Source: Microbacterium sp. H1-D42 (GTDB taxonomy: Bacteria > Actinomycetota > Actinomycetes > Actinomycetales > Microbacteriaceae). Taken from it: DNA of 64,000 nucleotides. The stretch covers positions 1,612,001 through 1,676,000 of the forward strand of contig NZ_CP093342.1 in assembly GCF_022637555.1 (NCBI RefSeq), in the 5' to 3' direction. Within the stretch, counting starts at the first letter, position 1, and each line of letters starts with the position of its first letter. The translations under genes and the position numbers were made by a program. Under the pieces are notes generated by a model. The model worked only from the letters and a program-made list of their open reading frames with translations, was not told the DNA's origin and searched no databases. Positions 1 to 7,055 of this stretch are shown here, piece by piece.

Positions 1-675
1 GAGCCTCAGATCGTGCTCGATGGCGTGGAATACACCGTCGACGGTGCGCGAATCCTGCACGACGTGTCGCTGCGCATCACCGCTCGACGCACCGCGGTGA
101 TCGGTGCCAACGGCTCAGGCAAGTCGACCTTCGCGCGAATGCTGAACGCGCTGCGCCTGCCGACGGCCGGGTCGATGCGGGTGCTCGGCCTTGATCCGAG
201 GTCGGATGCTGCGAAGCTGCGCTCCAGGGTGGGATTCGTCTTCACCAACCCCGAGGCGCAGATCCTCATGCCGACGCCGGCCGAGGACCTCGCCCTTTCG
301 CTGGGCGCGGTGCCGAAGCAGGACCGGGCGGCCCGGATCGAGCAGCTGCTCGACCAGTACGGCCTGCAGGGGCGTGGCGATCAGCCGGCATCCGATCTGT
401 CCGGCGGGCAGCGGCAGCTGCTCGCAATCGCCGCCGTGCTCGCGACTGAGCCGGACCTCGTCGTGGCTGATGAGCCGACCACGCTGCTCGACCTGCACAA
501 CTCCCGCAGGATCGGCGATCTGCTGCTTGGGCTCGACGCGCCGGTCGTCCTCGTGACACACGACCTCGAGCTCGCCGCCCGGTGCGATGAGGTCGTGCTG
601 TTCGCGGGCGGCACGGTGCACGCGGTCGGCGATCCCGCCGAGGTCATCGAACGCTACCGGCGGATGCCGGCATGA
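1..675 (+). CDS. ECF-type ABC transporter ATPase (EcfA/BioM-like), 5' end outside window
   Basis: ATP-binding subunit of an energy-coupling-factor vitamin or metal importer; it hydrolyses ATP on the cytoplasmic face to drive the EcfT/S-component pair. Numbering from the GTG at 13, it shows Walker A (GANGSGKST, about 31-39), the signature LSGGQ (about 129-133), Walker B ending in DEP (about 149-155) and the switch His in VTHD (about 183). The frame is open from base 1, so the true start may lie before the window. Its stop overlaps the ATG of the EcfT gene in an ATGA junction, so the two are translationally coupled. One ATPase followed by a short EcfT of about 200 residues is the usual BioMN arrangement. 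Biotin is therefore the likely substrate, but the S component (BioY) would lie upstream and is not visible. Confidence 0.9.
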   Translation, partial: EPQIVLDGVEYTVDGARILHDVSLRITARRTAVIGANGSGKSTFARMLNALRLPTAGSMRVLGLDPRSDAAKLRSRVGFVFTNPEAQILMPTPAEDLALSLGAVPKQDRAARIEQLLDQYGLQGRGDQPASDLSGGQRQLLAIAAVLATEPDLVVADEPTTLLDLHNSRRIGDLLLGLDAPVVLVTHDLELAARCDEVVLFAGGTVHAVGDPAEVIERYRRMPA

Positions 676-1268
676 TCTCGCTGTACCGACCGGGCACCGG
701 CATCCTGCATCGGATGCCGGCGGGCGCGAAGCTGCTGGGGCTGGCCATCGTGGCTCTGCTCGTCTCGCTGCTTCCGCTCGGCCTGATCGGCACCGCCGTG
801 CTGCTTGCCGTCGTCTCGGCGCTGTATCCGCTGTGCGGGCTCGGCTGGCGGGCGCTGGCGCTGGCCTGGTGGCGACTGCGCTGGCTGGTGCTCGTGCTGG
901 GTGGGGCGCTGTGGCTGTTCGTCAGCGCCGAGGATGCGGTGCAGAACACCGGACGGGTGGTGGCGCTGATCCTGCTGGCCGAGCTGATCACGCGCACCAC
1001 TCGAATGGGTGACCTGCTCGATGTGCTGCAGCGGGTGCTGCGCCCCCTGCGGTTCATCGGCGTGGAGCCTGCGACGGCGGCGCTGGCGATCTCACTGACG
1101 ATCGCGATGATCCCAGTACTGGTCGGATTCGCGCAGCAGGTGCGCGACGCCCAGCGCGCCCGCGGCGTGCGGCTGGGACCGCGAGTCGCCTTGCCGCTGC
1201 TGGTGCTGACGATGAAACATGCGGACGACGTCGGCGATGCTCTTGCGGCGCGTGGGCTCGCCCGCTGA
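672..1268 (+). CDS. ECF transporter transmembrane subunit EcfT (BioN-like)
   Basis: Membrane scaffold of the ECF importer, linking the ATPase to the substrate-binding S subunit. The 198-residue product has about four or five hydrophobic segments and the two family ARG-type coupling motifs near the C-terminus (in DAQRARGVRLG and ALAARGL). The ATG overlaps the preceding ATPase stop by four bases. At about 200 residues it matches BioN rather than the longer general EcfT proteins of about 260. Its last roughly 70 codons are overlapped on the opposite strand by the acyltransferase gene, a tail-to-tail overlap of 215 bp. Confidence 0.85.
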   Translation: MISLYRPGTGILHRMPAGAKLLGLAIVALLVSLLPLGLIGTAVLLAVVSALYPLCGLGWRALALAWWRLRWLVLVLGGALWLFVSAEDAVQNTGRVVALILLAELITRTTRMGDLLDVLQRVLRPLRFIGVEPATAALAISLTIAMIPVLVGFAQQVRDAQRARGVRLGPRVALPLLVLTMKHADDVGDALAARGLAR

Positions 1269-2469
1269 GCGCGACGATCCACAAGACGGTCGCGATGGCG
1301 GCGGTGAGCGGCGACGCACCGGCTGCCAGCAGCACCAGCACACCGACCTGGGCGAGCAGTATTCTGAGGGCGGCATATGACCGCGGCCCGTTTCCTGTCG
1401 GCGGGCGCTTCGCCTCGATCCGCGTGAGCGGAAGGCTCAGCAGCGCGGTGAGACCGAGGGCGACGGCGAGCCAGAGCGGTCGCGTCTGCCACCACTCGGC
1501 GCTCCCCGGCGCCGGCAGCACCGCCCCGGTCGACCACGCGAACAAGGCGAGGAGCCCGGCGAGCAGCAGCAGCACCGGCATGTGCCACAGGTAGACGGTC
1601 ATCGTGCGGCGCGACACGAATGCCGTGAAGGCCGCCGGTCGTGCACGGTCGGCGAAAGCGGCGATGCGGGTGCGGAACAGCGAGAACAGCGCGGTGTGGG
1701 CGACCCCGACCAGCAGCAGGGCTGTGGTGGGCGGATTGAGGTTCGCGATCAGATCGGGTGAGTGCACACCGAGGGCGAACGATGCCGCCAGCAATGCCGC
1801 AGAGCCGATGGCACCGGCGATTCTGACGCGTCGGCTGAGGGCGTCGATGCGGCCATCCGCGAGGAAGAACCCGAGTTGCTGCAGCGTCAGCCAGACGAAG
1901 GCGAGATTGATGAAGCCGATGGCATCCGCACCCGTGATGATGCGGGCGACGTCCACCACGACGGATATCACAGCAAGGCCAGTCAAGGTGGCGATCGGAT
2001 GCCGCTCGTGCAGGCGCGCCAGCGCGGGCAGCAGTGCCTGGCACAGCAGGAACACGCCGAGGAACCACAGTGGCTGCCCGAAACGGTACCCGGCGATGTC
2101 CACCAGCTCAGCGGGCACGCCCGCCTGATTGAGCACGAACAGCAGCACGCCCACCGTGCCGACGACCACCGTGGCAGGGAGCAGCAGGCGGTGCAGGCGT
2201 TCGACCGCGAAGCCGGCGGAGGTCGTGCCGCTGCGCCGGAGTGCGGTGATCCCGGCGAACCCGCCGATCACGAAGAACAGCGGCATCACCTGCAGCAGCC
2301 AGCTGACCGGAGTCAGCCACCAGCCGCTCTCCCCGGCGTTCTCGAACACGGGGCCCTCGGCGGTGACGGTGACTCCCACCATCAGCGCATGCAGCGCGAT
2401 CACGCACAGCACGCACAGTGCGCGGATGAGATCGACCGCGCTGTCGCGGCCGGTAGAGATGGCGGGCAT
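1054..2469 (-). CDS. Acyltransferase family 3 membrane protein
   Basis: Predicted integral-membrane O-acyltransferase that transfers acyl groups to surface carbohydrates or similar acceptors; the substrate cannot be told from sequence. The N-terminus has the family hallmark, an early helix with LIRALCVLCVIALHA carrying the R/H pair, followed by about ten hydrophobic segments. The ATG at 2469 is preceded by a clear AGGAGG ribosome-binding site inside the palindrome ggaggcctcc. Up to about residue 400 the protein looks normal. The last roughly 70 residues are an Arg/Pro/Ala-rich tail that is simply the antisense of ecfT, so the original stop has probably been lost or never constrained. The next gene on this strand, the response regulator, lies 96 bp upstream and may or may not share a transcript. 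Confidence 0.82.
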   Translation of the reverse strand: MPAISTGRDSAVDLIRALCVLCVIALHALMVGVTVTAEGPVFENAGESGWWLTPVSWLLQVMPLFFVIGGFAGITALRRSGTTSAGFAVERLHRLLLPATVVVGTVGVLLFVLNQAGVPAELVDIAGYRFGQPLWFLGVFLLCQALLPALARLHERHPIATLTGLAVISVVVDVARIITGADAIGFINLAFVWLTLQQLGFFLADGRIDALSRRVRIAGAIGSAALLAASFALGVHSPDLIANLNPPTTALLLVGVAHTALFSLFRTRIAAFADRARPAAFTAFVSRRTMTVYLWHMPVLLLLAGLLALFAWSTGAVLPAPGSAEWWQTRPLWLAVALGLTALLSLPLTRIEAKRPPTGNGPRSYAALRILLAQVGVLVLLAAGASPLTAAIATVLWIVALSGRAHAPQEHRRRRPHVSSSAPAAARRLAVPAARRGRAGRRAPAARIRPVLGSSRSSVRSPAPPSQAPRR

Positions 2470-2565
2470 GGAGGCCTCCTGGTCGGTGTCGCCAGAAGGC
2501 TATGGACGCGGTGCCGGCCTGCACATCACCCGGTGGGACCGCGCTGCCTCATACCGCGGAGCCAG

Positions 2566-3237
2566 TCAGCCGGCGGGCTCGACCAGACCCGCGTCGTACG
2601 CGAGGATCACCGCCTGCACACGGTCACGCAATGCGAGTTTCTGGAACACCTTGCCGACGTGCGTCTTCACCGTCTGCTCGGCGATGAAGAGCTCGGCCGC
2701 GATCTCGGAGTTCGATCGCCCGCGTCCGATCAGCGCCAGCACCTCGCGCTCCCGGTCCGTCAGCTCGGCGAGTGCGGGCTTCGCAGTGGCCGGCCGCGGG
2801 CGCCGTGCGCTGAAGTGCTCGATCATCCGACGCGTGACGCTCGGCGCCAGCAGCGCATCCCCGGCGGCGATGACGCGCACTGCCTGCACGAGTTCCTCCG
2901 GTAGCGCATCCTTGAGCAGGAAGCCGCTGGCACCCGCTTCCAGAGCGTCGTACACGTAGTCGTCGATGTCGAACGTCGTGAGCATCAGGATGCGCGGTAC
3001 GCGGGCTGCCGGAAAGCTCGGTCCGAGGATGCGGCGCGTCGCCGCGATCCCGTCGAGTTCGGGCATCCGCACGTCCATCAGCACCACGTCGGGTTCGAGC
3101 CGCGCGGCCATCGCCACCGCCTCGGCGCCGTTCGCCGCTTGACCGGCCACCTCGATGCCGTCGTGGGCGTCGAGCAGCGCGGCGAAGCCTGCGCGCACCA
3201 TGCCCTGGTCGTCGGCGATGAGAACGCGGATGGTCAC
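2566..3237 (-). CDS. NarL/FixJ-family response regulator
   Basis: DNA-binding response regulator of a two-component system. It has a receiver domain (about 1-125) with the acidic pair at D9/D10, phosphoacceptor Asp55 in VVLMDVRMPE and a conserved Lys in LLKDALP, followed by a LuxR-type HTH (about 155-215) with the typical LTDREREVLALI and TVKTHVGKVFQKL sequences. The GTG start overlaps the TGA of the kinase gene (GTGA), so the two are co-translated. The kinase upstream is its obvious partner. Targets are unknown; the acyltransferase downstream and the operon itself are the nearest candidates. Confidence 0.93.
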   Translation of the reverse strand: MTIRVLIADDQGMVRAGFAALLDAHDGIEVAGQAANGAEAVAMAARLEPDVVLMDVRMPELDGIAATRRILGPSFPAARVPRILMLTTFDIDDYVYDALEAGASGFLLKDALPEELVQAVRVIAAGDALLAPSVTRRMIEHFSARRPRPATAKPALAELTDREREVLALIGRGRSNSEIAAELFIAEQTVKTHVGKVFQKLALRDRVQAVILAYDAGLVEPAG

Positions 3238-4517
3238 GGGGCCTCCTTGGTTTCGGGAGTGTCAGGGGTGTCGGGAGTGTCAGGCGTGTCGGGGGAGTCG
3301 GACGTCTCGAAGGGCAGTCGGGCATCGACGAGCCAGCCGCCGTCGGCTGTCGCGGATGCCTGCACCGAGCCGCTGAGCATCGCCGCGCGCTCGCGCATGC
3401 CGCGCAGTCCGTGACCGGGTTCGGAACGCGCCTGGGTCGGCGCAGCCTGTGGAGCGGTCGTCGCGGCATTGCGGACGCGGACGCGCACGGCGCGATCGTC
3501 TGCGTCCAGCGAAACGGCGATCGGTGCGCCGGGGGAGTGACGCAGCGCATTGCTCAGCGCCTCCTGCACGATCCGGAACGCGGCGAGGTCGACCGCCATC
3601 GGAACCTCCGACGCATCGGTCCGCTGCTCGAGCGCCACCTCCGCACCGGACCGTCGGATGCTGTCGATCAGCGCTGGGATATCGGCGAGTCCCTGCTGCG
3701 GCGCGAGCTCTGCCGCGCCGTCCTCGGTGCGCAGGACGCCAAGCAGCCTGCGCATCTCGGTGAGCGATGTGCGCGCTGTCGCGGCGATGCTGTCGAACTC
3801 CGCCGCGGCCTCGTCAGAGAGTCCGTCGACCCGGTAGCGGGCTGTCGCCGCCTGCACCTGGATCACCGACATGCTGTGCGCCACGACGTCGTGCAGGTCA
3901 CGGGCGATGCGGGTGCGCTCCTCGATGAGCAGCCTCCGCTCCTGCTCGGCCGCCGACACCGCGCGCTCCCGGTCGAGTTCGGCGCCGACGCGCATGCGGC
4001 CGGCCAGCAGCAGCGAGATGACATACACGCCGATGGTGAGGGAGGCGCCCACGATGAGGTCAGCGGAGATCGCGGCCGCGGCATCCGCATCCCCGATGAC
4101 GTCTGGGCGCAGCATCACCACGATCAGCGAGCCGGCCAGGCCGAGCCCGAGGGGTATGGCGCCGTGCTTCGGGCCGTGCACGACGGTGGCGACACCGACG
4201 ATGAGCAGGAAGGCCAGCATCGCCGGCACCGACCACGGCCATGGCGCGTGCTCGGCGACTGTCGGCGAGACCAGCAGACCCAGCAGGACCATGGCCAGCG
4301 CGCTCGCCCCCGTCGCCAGACGGGGATGGGTGAGCATCAGCAGGGGAGCACCGCACAGTGCGGCAGCGAGCAGGAACGACAGGGCGACCGCCGTGCCGTA
4401 CACCGAGGTCTGCAGCGGCACCAGCACCGAGAACAGCGTCACGCAGGCCGCGGCGATCGTGAGGAGGACGATCTGCCGACGTGTCGGCATGCGAAGGCGA
4501 CGGGGCATACCCGTCAT
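3234..4517 (-). CDS. Membrane sensor histidine kinase (HisKA_3 type)
   Basis: Sensor kinase that autophosphorylates and passes phosphate to the adjacent NarL-type regulator. It has about five or six membrane segments in residues 15-170 with almost no extracytoplasmic domain, then a HisKA_3 dimerisation domain with His209 in ARDLHDVVAHS, the N-box around Asn323 (QEALSNALRHS) and a G-box at about 368-373 (GHGLRG). The lack of a sensory ectodomain suggests it senses the membrane itself, as in DesK or LiaS-like kinases. The ATG at 4517 overlaps the stop of the DedA gene by four bases. An in-frame ATG at 4508 is an alternative. The C-terminal tail carries a run of Asp-Thr-Pro repeats encoded by 9-bp tandem repeats. 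Confidence 0.92.
   Translation of the reverse strand: MTGMPRRLRMPTRRQIVLLTIAAACVTLFSVLVPLQTSVYGTAVALSFLLAAALCGAPLLMLTHPRLATGASALAMVLLGLLVSPTVAEHAPWPWSVPAMLAFLLIVGVATVVHGPKHGAIPLGLGLAGSLIVVMLRPDVIGDADAAAAISADLIVGASLTIGVYVISLLLAGRMRVGAELDRERAVSAAEQERRLLIEERTRIARDLHDVVAHSMSVIQVQAATARYRVDGLSDEAAAEFDSIAATARTSLTEMRRLLGVLRTEDGAAELAPQQGLADIPALIDSIRRSGAEVALEQRTDASEVPMAVDLAAFRIVQEALSNALRHSPGAPIAVSLDADDRAVRVRVRNAATTAPQAAPTQARSEPGHGLRGMRERAAMLSGSVQASATADGGWLVDARLPFETSDSPDTPDTPDTPDTPETKEAP
3251..3304 (-). repeat. 9-bp tandem repeats within the kinase C-terminal coding sequence
   Basis: About six imperfect 9-bp units (tgtcagggg, tgtcgggag, tgtcaggcg, tgtcggggg and degenerate flanking copies) run in phase with the kinase reading frame. 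They encode the D-T-P / D-S-P repeat tail just after the ATPase domain. Because the unit is a multiple of three, copy-number change would lengthen or shorten the tail without a frameshift. Confidence 0.7.
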
Positions 4518-5206
4518 CCTGCCAGCCGCACAGTGTCATCCTGCGGCTCCGGCACGGCGCGGTCCGCCCAGAGCTCGTCATCGGGGTCCGCGTTCGCGGC
4601 GCTGCGACGAGCGAGGATCCGACGACGCAGGGCGGCGGCGCGATCGACGACGATGCCGATGAGCAGGGCGATCACGATGCCGATCACAGCCGCCAGCAGG
4701 GGCTGCTCCTGTGCCCAGGAACCTGCAAGCAGTCCCACCGACACGCTGAAGATGCTCCAGCACAGTCCGGACAGCACAGACAGCGGCGCGAACCGCCGCC
4801 ACGAGAAGCCACTTGCGCCTGCCGCCATGTTCACCGCCACACGCCCGACCGGAACGTACCTGGCGCCGAGGATGAGTGCGGCGCCCGAGCGGTCCAGCGT
4901 GCGCCGCGCGTAGGCGAACGTCGCCGCCACCCGCGGTCTGCGCATCCAGCGGAATCGCGCTGTGCCAACTCGGCGGCCGATGAGGAATGCGATGTTGTCG
5001 CCAAGCGCTGCCGCTACGGCGGCGATCACGCACATCAGCAGCACCGCCGGCCAGTTCGACATGGTCAACACTGCGGCAGCCGCGACCAGCACTGTCTCGC
5101 TCGGCACGGGTGGGAAGAAGCCGTCGATGACCGTCACCGCGAACAGGACGATGTACAGCCACGGTGATGCCACCGCCTGCAGGATGAGCTCGTTGATCAG
5201 GTCCAC
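4514..5206 (-). CDS. DedA/SNARE-associated family membrane protein
   Basis: Polytopic membrane protein of the DedA family, whose members include undecaprenyl-phosphate and phospholipid flippases and affect membrane potential. The product is 230 residues. Family landmarks are FPPVPSETVLV near residue 31, the conserved G-x-R motif region (LGARYVPVGRVAVNMAAG) and several hydrophobic helices. The GTG start is preceded at exactly six bases by TAGCGT (5213-5218, read on the minus strand) with no ribosome-binding site, so it is probably leaderless. Its stop overlaps the sensor kinase start, making it the first gene of a DedA-kinase-regulator operon. This suggests that the lipid-carrier or membrane state it affects is what the kinase senses; that link is inference. 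Confidence 0.9.
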   Translation of the reverse strand: MDLINELILQAVASPWLYIVLFAVTVIDGFFPPVPSETVLVAAAAVLTMSNWPAVLLMCVIAAVAAALGDNIAFLIGRRVGTARFRWMRRPRVAATFAYARRTLDRSGAALILGARYVPVGRVAVNMAAGASGFSWRRFAPLSVLSGLCWSIFSVSVGLLAGSWAQEQPLLAAVIGIVIALLIGIVVDRAAALRRRILARRSAANADPDDELWADRAVPEPQDDTVRLAG

Positions 5207-5300
5207 TCCAGCACGCTACGTTCGAGGCGCAGGGGGACACATCGGTCTGCAGTAGCATCCGCATCACTCTCTGGGGTGATTCTGCGCGTGCCGCGCCGGA

Positions 5301-5306
5301 TATACT
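5301..5306 (+). promoter_or_regulatory. Candidate -10 element for the ABC-F gene
   Basis: TATACT, close to the sigma-70 consensus, about 50 bases before the GTG of the ABC-F gene. No convincing -35 hexamer is seen at the usual spacing. It would give a leader of roughly 45 bases. Confidence 0.4.
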
Positions 5307-5357
5307 GGGAGGCTGGTCCATCGACCGCCCTCCACCTCAACGAACGGACTTTCCGCT

Positions 5358-6956
5358 GTGCTTGCCGTGCACGAACTCGAGATCCGCGTCGGAGCCCGCG
5401 TGCTCATGTCCGACGTGTCGTTCCGCGTCGCCGCTGGCGACAAGATCGGGCTCGTCGGCCGCAACGGCGCCGGCAAGACCACGTTGACCAAGGTGCTCGC
5501 AGGCGACCTTCTCGCCTCCGATGGCAAGGTCACCCGCTCCGGTGAACTGGGCTACCTGCCGCAGGACCCGCGCACCGGCGACCCCGAGATGCTCGCGCGA
5601 ACGCGCATCCTCGACGCCCGAGGCCTCGGGTCGATCCAGCTGACGATGTCGCAGGCATCGCACGACATGGCGTCGGATGATCCGAAGATCGCCGAGCGGG
5701 CGATGCGCAAGTTCGCCAACGCCACCGAGCGCTTCGAAGGACTCGGCGGATACGCGGCCGAGGCCGAAGCGGCGTCGATCGCGAACAACCTCTCGCTGCC
5801 AGACCGCATTCTCGATCAGCCCCTGAGCACGCTCTCGGGCGGCCAGCGCCGCCGCATCGAGCTGGCGCGCATCCTGTTCTCCGACGCCGACACCATGATC
5901 CTCGACGAGCCGACCAACCACCTCGACGCCGACAGCGTCGTGTGGCTGCGCGAGTTCCTGAAGGGCTACAAGGGTGGCCTGATCGTGATCAGCCACGATG
6001 TGGAGCTGGTCGGCGAGACCGTCAACCGGGTGTTCTACCTGGATGCGAACCGGCAGAACATCGACATCTACAACATGAACTGGAAGAACTACCTGCGTCA
6101 GCGGGTGGCCGACGAGGAGCGCCGCAAGAAGGAGCGCTCCAACGCCGAGAAGAAGGCGACGCAGCTGCAGATGCAGGCCGCCAGGTTCGGTGCGAAGGCC
6201 TCCAAGGCGGCGGCCGCGCACCAGATGGTCGCGCGCGCCGAGAAGCTGCTGGCCGGACTCGATGACGTGCGCCAGGTCGACAAGGTGGCGAAGCTGCGCT
6301 TCCCGAAGCCGGCACCCTGCGGAAAGACTCCGCTGATGGCATCCGGCCTGTCGAAGTCGTACGGCTCTCTGGAGATCTTCACCGATGTCGACCTCGCGAT
6401 CGACCGCGGGTCGAAGGTCGTCGTGCTCGGGCTGAACGGCGCCGGAAAGACGACGCTGCTGCGGCTGCTCGCCGGCGTCGACAAGCCCGACACCGGGCAG
6501 CTCGAGCCGGGGCACGGCCTGAAGATCGGCTACTACGCGCAGGAGCACGAGAACCTGGACGTCGACCGTTCGGTGCTGCAGAACATGGTGTCCGCGGCGC
6601 CGCACATCACCGAGACCGAGGCTCGAAGGGTGCTCGGGTCGTTCCTGTTCACCGGTGATGACGTGCTCAAGCCCGCGGGCGTGCTCTCTGGCGGCGAGAA
6701 GACCCGTCTGTCGCTCGCGACGCTCGTCGTGTCGTCGGCGAACATGCTGCTGCTCGATGAGCCCACGAACAACCTCGATCCGGCATCTCGTGAGGAGATC
6801 CTCGACGCGCTGGCGCACTACGAGGGCGCTGTAGTGCTCGTGTCTCACGACCCCGGTGCGGTCGCATCGCTGAACCCCGAGCGCGTGCTGATCCTGCCCG
6901 ACGGCGTCGAGGACATCTGGAGCAAGGAGTACCAGGACCTCATCGAGCTCGCATAG
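5358..6956 (+). CDS. ABC-F family ATPase (ribosome-associated, Uup/EttA-like)
   Basis: Soluble protein with two ABC domains and no membrane segments, the hallmark of ABC-F translation factors that act at the ribosomal E site. The first domain has GRNGAGKTT (about 34-42), LSGGQRRR and LDEPTNHLDADS. The second has GLNGAGKTT (about 358-366), LSGGEKTR and LDEPTNNLDP. Between them is the charged linker typical of the family, rich in Arg, Lys and Ala (RRKKERSNAEKKA). Length is 532 residues. The start is a GTG without a good ribosome-binding site, and a second in-frame GTG lies at 5367. It differs clearly from the EttA copy at 22978. Some actinobacterial ABC-F proteins protect ribosomes from antibiotics, but nothing in the sequence proves that here. 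Confidence 0.9.
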   Translation: MLAVHELEIRVGARVLMSDVSFRVAAGDKIGLVGRNGAGKTTLTKVLAGDLLASDGKVTRSGELGYLPQDPRTGDPEMLARTRILDARGLGSIQLTMSQASHDMASDDPKIAERAMRKFANATERFEGLGGYAAEAEAASIANNLSLPDRILDQPLSTLSGGQRRRIELARILFSDADTMILDEPTNHLDADSVVWLREFLKGYKGGLIVISHDVELVGETVNRVFYLDANRQNIDIYNMNWKNYLRQRVADEERRKKERSNAEKKATQLQMQAARFGAKASKAAAAHQMVARAEKLLAGLDDVRQVDKVAKLRFPKPAPCGKTPLMASGLSKSYGSLEIFTDVDLAIDRGSKVVVLGLNGAGKTTLLRLLAGVDKPDTGQLEPGHGLKIGYYAQEHENLDVDRSVLQNMVSAAPHITETEARRVLGSFLFTGDDVLKPAGVLSGGEKTRLSLATLVVSSANMLLLDEPTNNLDPASREEILDALAHYEGAVVLVSHDPGAVASLNPERVLILPDGVEDIWSKEYQDLIELA

Positions 6957-7055
6957 CCGAGGTTCTGTAAACGCACCTACCTCTCACACGAGTCTGGCCA
7001 GGGTCGGTCGTGATGGCGACCAAGTCATCAGCTGACACCGCAGCCGCAAGGACCG

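Noticed and set aside
644..2068. Long minus-strand open frame of 474 codons over ecfT and the acyltransferase
   Set aside because: It is an alternative frame of the same strand region with Arg/Ala/His-rich composition and no domain; a shadow caused by high GC3.
3411..4913. Plus-strand frame of 500 codons opposite the sensor kinase
   Set aside because: Antisense shadow; kinase motifs on the other strand are complete.
5337..6848. Minus-strand frame of 503 codons opposite the ABC-F gene
   Set aside because: Antisense shadow; the plus-strand gene has complete ATPase motifs.
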